Position numbers and translations under genes: made by a program. DNA of 36,816 nt from an uncultured Gammaproteobacteria bacterium (lineage in GTDB: Bacteria; Pseudomonadota; Gammaproteobacteria; Arenicellales; UBA868): contig CAJQRU010000054.1 of the NCBI GenBank assembly GCA_905612355.1, positions 1-36,816 of the forward strand, given 5' to 3'. Every line of letters starts with the position of its first letter. Position 1 is the stretch's first letter. Under the pieces are notes generated by a model. The model was given only the letters and a program-made list of their open reading frames with translations, ran no database searches and was not told where the DNA came from. Shown piece by piece: positions 17,642-25,231 of this stretch.

Positions 17642-18240
17642 CTATGAACTGCCCGTTATCCCGTGAACCCGAGTCATGACCTCGCTGCGTGCGACAACAC
17701 TGGCGCTCTGGTCAATCACGAATGCCGACCCATCTGGGCCAGGCACTGCAAATGCCAGTGGATTGGTGCCGATGACCGCTTGATGGCCGCCGTGCGGTGC
17801 GATCAATGCCGGTGCATTAGTAAACCCGAACGCTACCAAGCCCGCCTCAGCAAGGCGTTCGACATGGTAACCGAGCACACCCCAGTTATATGAATTCCTG
17901 ATAACGAGGCAAGCACAACCTTGTTGATGCGCCGCCGGAATCAGCGCTTCAAAACCAAGGTCGATCGCCGGATGTGCAAATCCCGTCCCGGCATCAACCA
18001 CAATAGCGCCGCCCATCTGGTGCCGTTGAACCGGCATCGCCTGCCCATCCACCTTTCCACACATTACGTGTTCGCAATAAACGGAACATAAATCAACCCG
18101 TGACTGCGAATACCATCACGCTCCGCCGCCATCACCGCCCTAGCCAACGACCGTGCCGCTGTTGGTGACGTTCCAACCTTCAGCAAAGCCGCTTCAGCCA
18201 ACTCCTGCACTTCATCCAGCAAAAGTTTTTGTTCAGTCAT
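17642..18240 (-). pseudogene. Malate/L-lactate dehydrogenase family (Ldh2), frameshifted and C-terminally truncated
   Basis: The family (YlbC/AllD/Ldh2 type) reduces 2-oxo acids or oxidises 2-hydroxy acids with NAD(P). The ATG at 18240 starts MTEQKLLLDEVQELAEAALL and runs through AERDGIRSHGLIYVP, then hits TAA at 18066-18064. One missing base near 18080 restores the family sequence VYCEHVMCGKVDGQA and joins it to the second frame, 18064-17642. That frame carries GGAIVVDAGTGFAHPAID, IRNSYNWGVLGYHVERLA, GTNPLAFAVPGPDG and DQSASVVARSEVM, then stops. Family members have roughly 330-360 residues; only about 200 remain, and the 54 bases before the next gene cannot hold the rest. The loss of the C-terminal part argues for a real pseudogene. 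Confidence 0.82.
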
Positions 18241-18264
18241 CTTGTTTTGTTGCTCCAGAAACCG

Positions 18265-18972
18265 TCAATCCGTGTCAATACGACCGGCACCGGCTCCCTT
18301 TTCCCGCGAAATATCGGAATCTGGAATCAGCGTTTTCGCGCCCCATTGATGAAGGAACAGTAAGTCGGCCCGCCCTATTTCTACACCATTTTGATAAACG
18401 CTCTTCTGGCGATGAACTAATGCGGCATCATTCCACAAGACCGATCCAGTGACCTCAGGCGGATTCCAATCACAGGTAAAACACAAGTCAAGAACCCCCG
18501 ATCGATGCAACGGGCGGTAACCTTCTCCTAAGAATGTACAGCCATCATTGTCCACCTGTAGCCCCTGTCGATTACCCGACGGATCGGGCCATGTGAGCTT
18601 CACCGAACCATCCCCTATCGCATGCGCCACCATTGCGAGCAACAACAAAGGTTCGTCCGGAGAGGCAACTGTCATCGGCGTTGGAACCAATGACCGATGA
18701 TCTATTACCACCGCACCAGCGTACAAGGCCGATACCATCTGATTTTCCATGACCGCGCACAGCTTCCTCTCCCCCGTCCACTTGACGCCCACAGATCGCC
18801 GTTCCAGCCAATGGGTCAAGGCCCGCACCACAAGTCTTGCTCCTGGCAAACCATACTGACATAACCAACGAGTTGCCCGTGCACTCAGGCTAGCCAAACC
18901 CGGCTCAAGACCAACCCCAACGGCTGCTTTCAATACTAGACTTTCCGCTTCCGCCAGAGACGCCTGCATCAT
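18265..18972 (-). CDS. DUF3726-like protein
   Basis: A 235-residue protein of unknown function. The N-terminal pattern EAESLVLKAAVGVGLEPGLASLSARATRWLCQYGLPGARL (within about 7-47) matches my recollection of DUF3726. The rest contains a segment TPMTVASPDEPLLLLAMVAHAIGDGSVKL and a Trp-rich C-terminal part. No signal peptide, membrane helix or catalytic motif is evident, so it is probably cytoplasmic. The ATG at 18972 overlaps the stop of the upstream 554-residue gene by four bases (ATGA), which indicates co-translation and probably a joint function. The two broken dehydrogenase genes follow 24 bases downstream. In intact relatives it may accompany such dehydrogenases; that is an inference. Confidence 0.65.
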   Translation of the reverse strand: MMQASLAEAESLVLKAAVGVGLEPGLASLSARATRWLCQYGLPGARLVVRALTHWLERRSVGVKWTGERKLCAVMENQMVSALYAGAVVIDHRSLVPTPMTVASPDEPLLLLAMVAHAIGDGSVKLTWPDPSGNRQGLQVDNDGCTFLGEGYRPLHRSGVLDLCFTCDWNPPEVTGSVLWNDAALVHRQKSVYQNGVEIGRADLLFLHQWGAKTLIPDSDISREKGAGAGRIDTD

Positions 18973-20633
18973 GCCACTCGAGGACGAACTGGAAAGCACC
19001 AGTCATCCGCATCGAGCTGGGGCAGGTCACAGGGGAATGGTGCGCCCTGGTACAGGGTAATACGCGTCCACAGATCCGATTTGGGATCAAACTTTGATGC
19101 ACCAAAAAACGCAAGCTTCCAACGCAACAGATCGATAGGTCGGCTCCCGGCAGCAATCAGATTGCCCTGCACCTCGCCGTAGGGGTATTGCGCAATAGTC
19201 TGCACACGGCCGACCGTGTGTCGATGCACCGGGTATTGCATCAGCAAGGTGGCTACCGGCGTAACCGCACTAAACGACGACAGGCACTGGTACAAACGCT
19301 GGACATCGCGCGCCACCGCGATCGGCATTTCGCGCTCGGTACCCGCTTCGTTATCACGCAATCCAAGACGCGGCTCCATTTTGTCTTCGGAGTAGTACCA
19401 AAAATAGGTATTGGCATCCCTATCGTTGAAATCACTCTCAAAGGTCCATGCATAGACTTGTTCGATGACATTTCTTAATGTTTCAATCTGCATGGAACCA
19501 TCCAACGGTGTTCGTACCTCTGTTGCCAGGCACTTCTCAAGTGGATCAATCTCGCCTGGATACAACTCAATCAGCAGACTGACGACCAGTTCCTGACATT
19601 CGATCGACGCTTCTGTCACGGTCCAGCAATAAACCGCATCCCACGGTGTCTCACGCTCAAGCGGTGATGTTTCACTATCCACCCATGCGCTCAGACGAAC
19701 CAGGTCTGAGGACAATTCGTCAATCCGTCGCCGCTGCACCTCATCTGCAACGCACCAATCAGCCACATGGCCCTTCACCCGTTGCAGAAGCTCGTAAAAG
19801 CGTTGTCGAACCGACCCTTGCGCCCACTGCATGGAACGCACTTTCTGTAACGCGATTTCTCGCGTGTTGGCCCAGTAATGAATCAGTTCTGGATGCGTGA
19901 TCAGGAAAGGCGCCATGCCCAAGCCTGTCGCGTTGCCAATGCCAAGGAATCGCTTGTTTTCACTGGCCATCGGCACAAAAGTGTCCGGCGACTGGCATCG
20001 TGCGACATGTTCAACATGATCGAGCGTAAAACAGCGAATCAGGTAGACAATCAGCATCTCGGCTTGGAATGGGCCAGCGAACTCCGGACGATCGGTCAGA
20101 CGACCCCTATCACAAGTGCCAAATTTTCCGTTGCCATAAACTGCGGTCGTCCGCATTAGATAGCCAACTTCCGCCAGACGTGCAATGTCTGGCTGCCTAC
20201 CCTCGGCTAATGCATCCCGCACATGTTCATAGAGCCTCACACTGCGGTTCGCCCTCGATAAGATCAGGTCAGATGGACAAAAGCGCCCTCCCTCCTGACG
20301 CGGCGCCTGGACTGCCAATCGCTTAACCTCCGCGCTGGTTGGTAGGCCGTCGAATAACACAAAACACGCATCCCACGATTCAGCGATCACTCGATCCGTT
20401 CGCTGATCGTCACGAAGCGGATTTGAAAATACCATCAGGCTATAGGTTCTATGCGGTCCACGAGCCGCATAAATCGCATGACCATAACCCTGGTCGTCTA
20501 GATCAAAGGCCGTCGACTCTATTTGCCATTGCTCCCGGTGCAAACGACGAACCAGTGAACGCATGAAACTCAGGCGGGTAGGAAAAGCGGCCCCCATACG
20601 CTCAGGACGCATCACCTCTGAGGGCAATCGCAT
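18969..20633 (-). CDS. Conserved-looking protein of unknown function, 554 residues
   Basis: I do not recognise this gene. The ATG at 20633 is preferred over the TTG at 20687, which would overlap the dipeptidase-like gene; the leading residues before it are atypical. The product is soluble and rich in Arg, Trp and aromatic residues, with no signal peptide or membrane helix. Possible conserved blocks by composition are FDLDDQGYGHAIYAARGP (about 43-60), YGNGKFGTCDRGRL, the central ENKRFLGIGNATGLGMAPFL and DANTYFWYYSEDKMEPRLGLR. Codon use and frame length argue for a real gene. Its stop overlaps the DUF3726-like start by four bases and it lies 25 bases after the M19-type gene, so it is part of the same operon. 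Confidence 0.7.
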   Translation of the reverse strand: MRLPSEVMRPERMGAAFPTRLSFMRSLVRRLHREQWQIESTAFDLDDQGYGHAIYAARGPHRTYSLMVFSNPLRDDQRTDRVIAESWDACFVLFDGLPTSAEVKRLAVQAPRQEGGRFCPSDLILSRANRSVRLYEHVRDALAEGRQPDIARLAEVGYLMRTTAVYGNGKFGTCDRGRLTDRPEFAGPFQAEMLIVYLIRCFTLDHVEHVARCQSPDTFVPMASENKRFLGIGNATGLGMAPFLITHPELIHYWANTREIALQKVRSMQWAQGSVRQRFYELLQRVKGHVADWCVADEVQRRRIDELSSDLVRLSAWVDSETSPLERETPWDAVYCWTVTEASIECQELVVSLLIELYPGEIDPLEKCLATEVRTPLDGSMQIETLRNVIEQVYAWTFESDFNDRDANTYFWYYSEDKMEPRLGLRDNEAGTEREMPIAVARDVQRLYQCLSSFSAVTPVATLLMQYPVHRHTVGRVQTIAQYPYGEVQGNLIAAGSRPIDLLRWKLAFFGASKFDPKSDLWTRITLYQGAPFPCDLPQLDADDWCFPVRPRVA

Positions 20634-20658
20634 TGGACTTAGGCTCAAAAGGCTTAAC

Positions 20659-21645
20659 TCACGCTTGCGCCGTAAAGGAGGCTTCAAAGAAACGCAGCCA
20701 GTTCTCCCCCATCAACTGCCCGACTTCACGTGCATCAAATCCTTCACTGAGCAACGCTTGACGCAGGCCGGGAAAACTGCGGTTATCCTGAAACCAGGTG
20801 GGTTGTTCAGGAAACCCGGCTTGTTTCGATGAGCCTTCTCCATAATCTGTCTCCTGCGTCCAGCGACCGTTACGCATCCAGTGCACTACGCTGTCTGGCT
20901 GGTCCTGACACAGATCGCTGCCAATACCAAGATGCTCTATTCCCAAACGATCTGCCATTGTCCGCACCATGTTCGCGAAACTGATCAACGTACAATCACT
21001 GCCACCCTTTAAATGATGTGGATAAAACGAAAATCCAATCATCCCACCGGAGTTAGCCAATTCACGCAAGACATCGTCGGATTTGTTGCGTAACGCCGGA
21101 TGCCAGTTCGCTGGGTTCGCGTGGGTGATTGCGATGGGTCGCTCGGAAATCTCGATCGCCTCTAAAGTAGAGCGCTCGGATGAATGGCTCATGTCGATCA
21201 CCATGCCAACCCGATTCATTTCTTTGATAACCTGACGCCCCATTCGAGTGATACCAGGATCTTCGCGCTCGTAACATCCTGTCGCTAAAAGACTCTGATT
21301 GTTATAGGACAACTGCATGAACCGAACACCCATCCGATGCCACACCTGGACCAGGCCCAGGTCATCTTCAATTGGCGAACAATTCTGAAAACCGAAAATA
21401 ATGGCCGTACGCTCTTGCTCACGAGCCGCCCGAACATCGGCCGCCGAACAGGCATGAACAATCAACTCTGGATATGCAGAAAAGCGTCGATTCCACTCTT
21501 CAATATTGGCAACCGTTTCTCGAAAGGTCTCATGATAGGCGATGGTGACGTGCACCGCGTCAACACCCCCCTGCCGCATCTGTCGAAATACTTTTTCAGA
21601 CCACGCCGCGTACTGCAGGCAATCGATAGTAATGGATTCTGTCAC
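20659..21645 (-). CDS. Membrane dipeptidase-like protein (M19), divergent metal site
   Basis: Related to renal dipeptidase, a zinc TIM-barrel hydrolase. Conserved family segments are LGLVQVWHRMGVRFMQLSYNNQSLL (near 95-120), VGMVIDMSHSSERSTLEAI with the metal-type His in MSHSS, RPIAITHANP with the second His, and HLGIGSDLCQD. The usual HxD pair at the N-terminus is replaced by TIDCLQYAAW, and the bridging Glu of the VEG segment is Gln in FGFQNCSPIEDD. The amidohydrolase chemistry may therefore differ. The GTG start at 21645 has GGAG eight bases upstream. It follows the GT2 gene by 64 bases and precedes the 554-residue gene. I recall similar divergent M19 proteins in proteobacterial catabolic loci, function unknown. 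Confidence 0.82.
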   Translation of the reverse strand: MTESITIDCLQYAAWSEKVFRQMRQGGVDAVHVTIAYHETFRETVANIEEWNRRFSAYPELIVHACSAADVRAAREQERTAIIFGFQNCSPIEDDLGLVQVWHRMGVRFMQLSYNNQSLLATGCYEREDPGITRMGRQVIKEMNRVGMVIDMSHSSERSTLEAIEISERPIAITHANPANWHPALRNKSDDVLRELANSGGMIGFSFYPHHLKGGSDCTLISFANMVRTMADRLGIEHLGIGSDLCQDQPDSVVHWMRNGRWTQETDYGEGSSKQAGFPEQPTWFQDNRSFPGLRQALLSEGFDAREVGQLMGENWLRFFEASFTAQA

Positions 21646-21709
21646 CTGTCAATCTCCAGCGCTGCTCGCCTTTTCATGGGTTGCGGGACGAGGCTTTAAG
21701 TATGGTGCT

Positions 21710-22723
21710 TTATTCTTTGCCGTGCTTATACGACGGCGTGCCAGATCGACGGATATGCGCCATCCTTCGAAGGTCAATACGGTATGAAACCCACCCCAGC
21801 GGCAACATCAACACCCACAGCAGGCGCGCCAAGGGGTTGGTCAGACGACTCGCCTGGGCTGCCACACCTTGGTGGCCGAGAAATGAAAAGCGTGTGTAAT
21901 GAACAGCAGAGCGAAAAAACGCGCCAGGAATCGCGCCGAACCAGTTAATCTCTTGATTGAGCGCACTTTCGTGCTGGAGTGCGTGACCCGCCGCCCGCTC
22001 ACCTGAGGGGATGCGACGGATCAACTGATCATCGCGACCCGTAGCACCAACAAAATAGATCCTGAGCATTTCGTTGACATAACGAGTTTGGTACTCACGG
22101 GCAATCGCGTTCCACACCACACCTTCAGGGATGTATAAACGCGGGCGCAGTGGAAACGGGAATTGCCGCAGAACATCGGTTCGATGAAATCCCCATTTTT
22201 CCCCTCGCACACGATAGCGATAGATTAATTCCAATGCATCTGAGTCGAGCGTGTCATTGGGAAAACGATCACCCACCAATTGCCCCTCAGGATTCATGCA
22301 CAGCGCCGTCACTGCGGAAAACTGTTCTCTCTGGTCTGGGGGGATCGACTCCCAGTGGAACACAAAACGCTCCAACGCATCGGGAACACAAGCATCGTCA
22401 GAGTCCAGCACCAGAAATAACTCACCTAATGCCTCTTCCACCGCCCAGTTATGGGCCAGATGTTTTCCCGAGTTCGCCTGGTGCAGGTAGCGAATAGGAA
22501 AGGTCGCGTCATCTTGCCAAGACGTTACCAGTTTTCTCGTTCCGTCCGTGGAACCATCGTCGATGACGAGCCATTCGAAATCATCAAAGGTCTGCACCGA
22601 CAGCGAGTCATACACTCGAGACAAAGTATCAGCCCGGTTAAATGTGGGGGTAAACACAGTAAAGCGGTAGCGATACGCCCCGCTCGTCCCAGCCCCACCA
22701 CGCCTGTCATGATTACTGTTCAT
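21710..22723 (-). CDS. Family 2 glycosyltransferase
   Basis: A GT-A fold nucleotide-sugar transferase. The N-terminal domain shows FTVFTPTFNRADTLSRVYDSL (21-41), the nucleotide-binding WLVIDDGSTDGT (51-62) and the DxD-type LDSDDACVPDALE (106-118). A C-terminal hydrophobic segment (LLWVLMLPLGWVSYRIDL, near 307-324) could associate with the membrane. Acceptor and sugar cannot be inferred. It sits between a DddP-like enzyme and an M19-like enzyme, with 60-70 base gaps on both sides, which is unusual for a cell-envelope enzyme. The ATG at 22723 has only a weak ribosome-binding site. Confidence 0.85.
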   Translation of the reverse strand: MNSNHDRRGGAGTSGAYRYRFTVFTPTFNRADTLSRVYDSLSVQTFDDFEWLVIDDGSTDGTRKLVTSWQDDATFPIRYLHQANSGKHLAHNWAVEEALGELFLVLDSDDACVPDALERFVFHWESIPPDQREQFSAVTALCMNPEGQLVGDRFPNDTLDSDALELIYRYRVRGEKWGFHRTDVLRQFPFPLRPRLYIPEGVVWNAIAREYQTRYVNEMLRIYFVGATGRDDQLIRRIPSGERAAGHALQHESALNQEINWFGAIPGAFFRSAVHYTRFSFLGHQGVAAQASRLTNPLARLLWVLMLPLGWVSYRIDLRRMAHIRRSGTPSYKHGKE

Positions 22724-22790
22724 CGGCTCGATATTAGGTGTTACTCAAGCCAAACAATCACATCATCAGTTGACAATGCATAACTCGCTT

Positions 22791-24020
22791 CTATAGCCAA
22801 TCAATTTCATAGGGGTAAGTCGACAGGCGCTCAACGCGGTCTTCTGTAACCAACACTTGCTCTTCCAGTTTGATGCCTTCACGACCCCCTTCACCGCCGA
22901 TAAACGACTCTACACAAAGCGTCATTCCCGCCTCAATCACCCCATCATAGCCACCGCCCTCGAAATCACACCAGTGCTTAATGCTGGGGTATTCATCAGC
23001 CAGGCCAACACCGTGGATGACAGAACTGTATCGATGCGCAAGAAATGCCTCCGGGATAGGCCAACAGGCCTGCGCCAGGTCACGGAAACTCATCCCCGCC
23101 CGCAGGACAGCGATATTGTGTTGAATCTGTTCATAAGCGATAGCATACAGTCGCCGTTGTTCATCGTTCGGTCGATCACCGCATACCCATGCCCGTGAGA
23201 TGTCTGAGCAATAGCCATAAGGGCCAACCAGGTCCGTATCGAAACTGACCACGTCATTCTGTTCTATCTGCCGCATCGAGCATTCCCGAAACCACGGATT
23301 GGTCCTGGGACCCGATGCAAGCAAGCGCGTCTCGATCCATTCCCCACCCTGGCGAATATTGGTTTCATGCAATCTCGCCCACAGCGCATTTTCTGTAATG
23401 CCCGGCTCCAGCGCTTCGCGCATGCTATCCATCCCCGCCTGGCACACCGCCACGGACGCCCGCATCAACGCTATTTCTTCACTCGACTTAATCGCCCGGG
23501 CGCGTTCGGTCACTTGCTGCCCCTCCACCAGCTCAAGCCCCTTGGTCCGTAGCGCGTCGGTTGCGGGAAATGACAATACATCGATGGCCAATCGCCGATT
23601 ACCGCCACCATGGCGGCGCATCAGATCATCAATCTCATCGGCAAAACGCAGAACGAACTCCGGCCCACGATCGCCACGCGCAAAGTAGTAAAACCCTGGC
23701 AATTTCCGATACTCATCAACGGTCGGCAAATCTTGTGCCAGATACGGATGGTTAGCGTAGTCAAACAAAACAACCGGCCCATCGAGTGCAACAAACACAC
23801 AGCGCGTTTCATAATGCGAGCACCACACCTGCATGTTGGTCGCATCAGTCGCGTAGCGGGTGTTGATCTGGTCAAACAGGAGCAACCCAGCTACGTCGTG
23901 ACGTAACATTTCCTGGCGCAATCGATCACACCGATAACGACGAACAACATCAAGGTTAACGGGTGGATTTGAAAATTCCATTGCCCCGTGTTGACGCGAC
24001 TGCTTTTCAGTTGACTTCAT
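22791..24020 (-). CDS. M24-family metalloenzyme resembling DMSP lyase DddP
   Basis: Creatinase/prolidase-fold protein of 409 residues. It matches my memory of DddP, which splits dimethylsulfoniopropionate into acrylate and dimethyl sulfide: NTRYATDATNMQVW (53-66), GGEWIETRLLASGPRTNPWF (225-244), FDTDLVGPYGYCSDISRAW (260-278), IHGVGLADEYP (335-345) and KLEEQVLVTED (384-394). The metal ligands of DddP are all present (D261, D263, D273, H336, E371, E386), as are the residues at the positions of its catalytic Asp (D342) and substrate Tyr (Y331). The ATG at 24020 has GGAG nine bases upstream. Neighbours handle methylated amines. Related M24 proteins with other substrates exist, so lyase activity is a hypothesis and I withhold the symbol. 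Confidence 0.82.
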   Translation of the reverse strand: MKSTEKQSRQHGAMEFSNPPVNLDVVRRYRCDRLRQEMLRHDVAGLLLFDQINTRYATDATNMQVWCSHYETRCVFVALDGPVVLFDYANHPYLAQDLPTVDEYRKLPGFYYFARGDRGPEFVLRFADEIDDLMRRHGGGNRRLAIDVLSFPATDALRTKGLELVEGQQVTERARAIKSSEEIALMRASVAVCQAGMDSMREALEPGITENALWARLHETNIRQGGEWIETRLLASGPRTNPWFRECSMRQIEQNDVVSFDTDLVGPYGYCSDISRAWVCGDRPNDEQRRLYAIAYEQIQHNIAVLRAGMSFRDLAQACWPIPEAFLAHRYSSVIHGVGLADEYPSIKHWCDFEGGGYDGVIEAGMTLCVESFIGGEGGREGIKLEEQVLVTEDRVERLSTYPYEIDWL

Positions 24021-24083
24021 GCGCTCACACTCCAGGCATGATTTCTGTCGTAGTGGTTCATATCTGTGACTCGATCAACTCAT

Positions 24084-25157
24084 TTATGGCTCTATAGGCG
24101 CATTCAACACAGCACCCGAAACGCGAATACCACCCCGAATCATGCCAGGTGTAATCGTTCCGTAGCGTTCTTGAAATGCCATCGGCAAAGGTCGACCATC
24201 TGCAGTCGAAAGCCATAACCGGAGCAGGTGACGCTGATGTTCTATCGCTGGCCAATCTTCGTAAGTCGTTCGCGAGTGCAGGATTTGATGATTGTGCAAC
24301 AACTGAATATCTCCAGGTTCAAACACCATGTCGAACCGCAAGCGGTCACTCGCAACCAACTTGTCGAGCAAATCCATAGCCTCAATCTGTTCGGGGAGCA
24401 ACCGCGGTACATCGTCAAAACGTTGCGCCGCTTCGATAAAATCCCTGGAATAAATACACGTGACATAACCCGCATGTCGATGAAACACAGCCAATTGATA
24501 CGTCGGCTCTTTACCCAGGGGTATCTCGTCTTTCCGATCTACATAGAAGGGCTGACACAAAACCTCGAGGAGGTCGGGTCGTTGCTCGGCCAACACGTTA
24601 AAGGCGCTTGTAGATGAAGCGATAGCACTTGCCCCACCCCGGCGCGCCGCTTTTACGCACAATAAACCGACAATATCGGTGGAGTCCGTGTGAAAGGGCT
24701 GTCGGTAGTTGGTTTGATAAACCCGCGTCACGGGATCAGAAGGGTCATTGCCAAGATCTTTGACATGACCCAGAAGATGACCCGACGCATTTTGCGAGAC
24801 GGCCTGACCTATATGACAACCCATCCCGTAGTAGACCCTCGCCGTTAAAGCCGGCGACCACTCACCGACAGGCAGTCCACGCAGCAACACAAATCCTCGC
24901 CCTTGGAGAATCTCTCGCCGAAGCTCGGCAAGCGTAACGGCCAACTCGTCGAGTGGAAAATCATCCGCCTGCAGCTCGGGGAGCGGCACTCTTGTGCTGT
25001 GCGCAGCCGCGCGCGTTAGTTCATTCAGCTCCGCGTGAGTAAAACGGTAAATCCAGTCGTCATTACCATCAAAATCTTGGGAAAACCAGGCGGCAGGATC
25101 ATCCGCACGCACCACGGATTGAGTGACCGCTTCAGGCAGCTGGTCGCCTTCACTCAT
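24084..25157 (-). CDS. TauD/TfdA-family Fe(II)/2-oxoglutarate dioxygenase
   Basis: Oxidative enzyme that hydroxylates a small substrate using Fe(II), 2-oxoglutarate and oxygen; family members act on taurine, 2,4-D and gamma-butyrobetaine. The iron triad is visible: H156 and D158 in RQPFHTDSTDIVGLLC, and H294 in LLHNHQILHSRTTYEDW. The 2-oxoglutarate-binding Arg is R313 in RHLLRLWLS. The 357-residue length is typical of gamma-butyrobetaine hydroxylase-like members. The ATG at 25157 has AGGA about eight bases upstream; the adjacent GTG is less well placed. It lies 74 bases after the DMGDH-like gene. Substrate is not predictable, though the neighbourhood suggests a betaine or related osmolyte. 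Confidence 0.88.
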   Translation of the reverse strand: MSEGDQLPEAVTQSVVRADDPAAWFSQDFDGNDDWIYRFTHAELNELTRAAAHSTRVPLPELQADDFPLDELAVTLAELRREILQGRGFVLLRGLPVGEWSPALTARVYYGMGCHIGQAVSQNASGHLLGHVKDLGNDPSDPVTRVYQTNYRQPFHTDSTDIVGLLCVKAARRGGASAIASSTSAFNVLAEQRPDLLEVLCQPFYVDRKDEIPLGKEPTYQLAVFHRHAGYVTCIYSRDFIEAAQRFDDVPRLLPEQIEAMDLLDKLVASDRLRFDMVFEPGDIQLLHNHQILHSRTTYEDWPAIEHQRHLLRLWLSTADGRPLPMAFQERYGTITPGMIRGGIRVSGAVLNAPIEP

Positions 25158-25231
25158 CACGTTAATCCTCTCTCACCGCGCCATGTCACCTGCCCCCAAT
25201 CGCGTCATATGGGGCTTTCACAGCACCTCGG

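Noticed and set aside
22791-24020. Creatinase, which together with the creatininase-family gene and the DMGDH-like gene would give a creatinine-to-glycine pathway
   Set aside because: The M24 protein keeps the full metal-ligand set and the DddP-type motifs, and the creatininase-family protein lacks the second-metal Glu of true creatininase.
22791-24020. Ectoine hydrolase DoeA as partner of the DoeB-like gene
   Set aside because: The motifs match DddP much better, and no other ectoine degradation genes are present.
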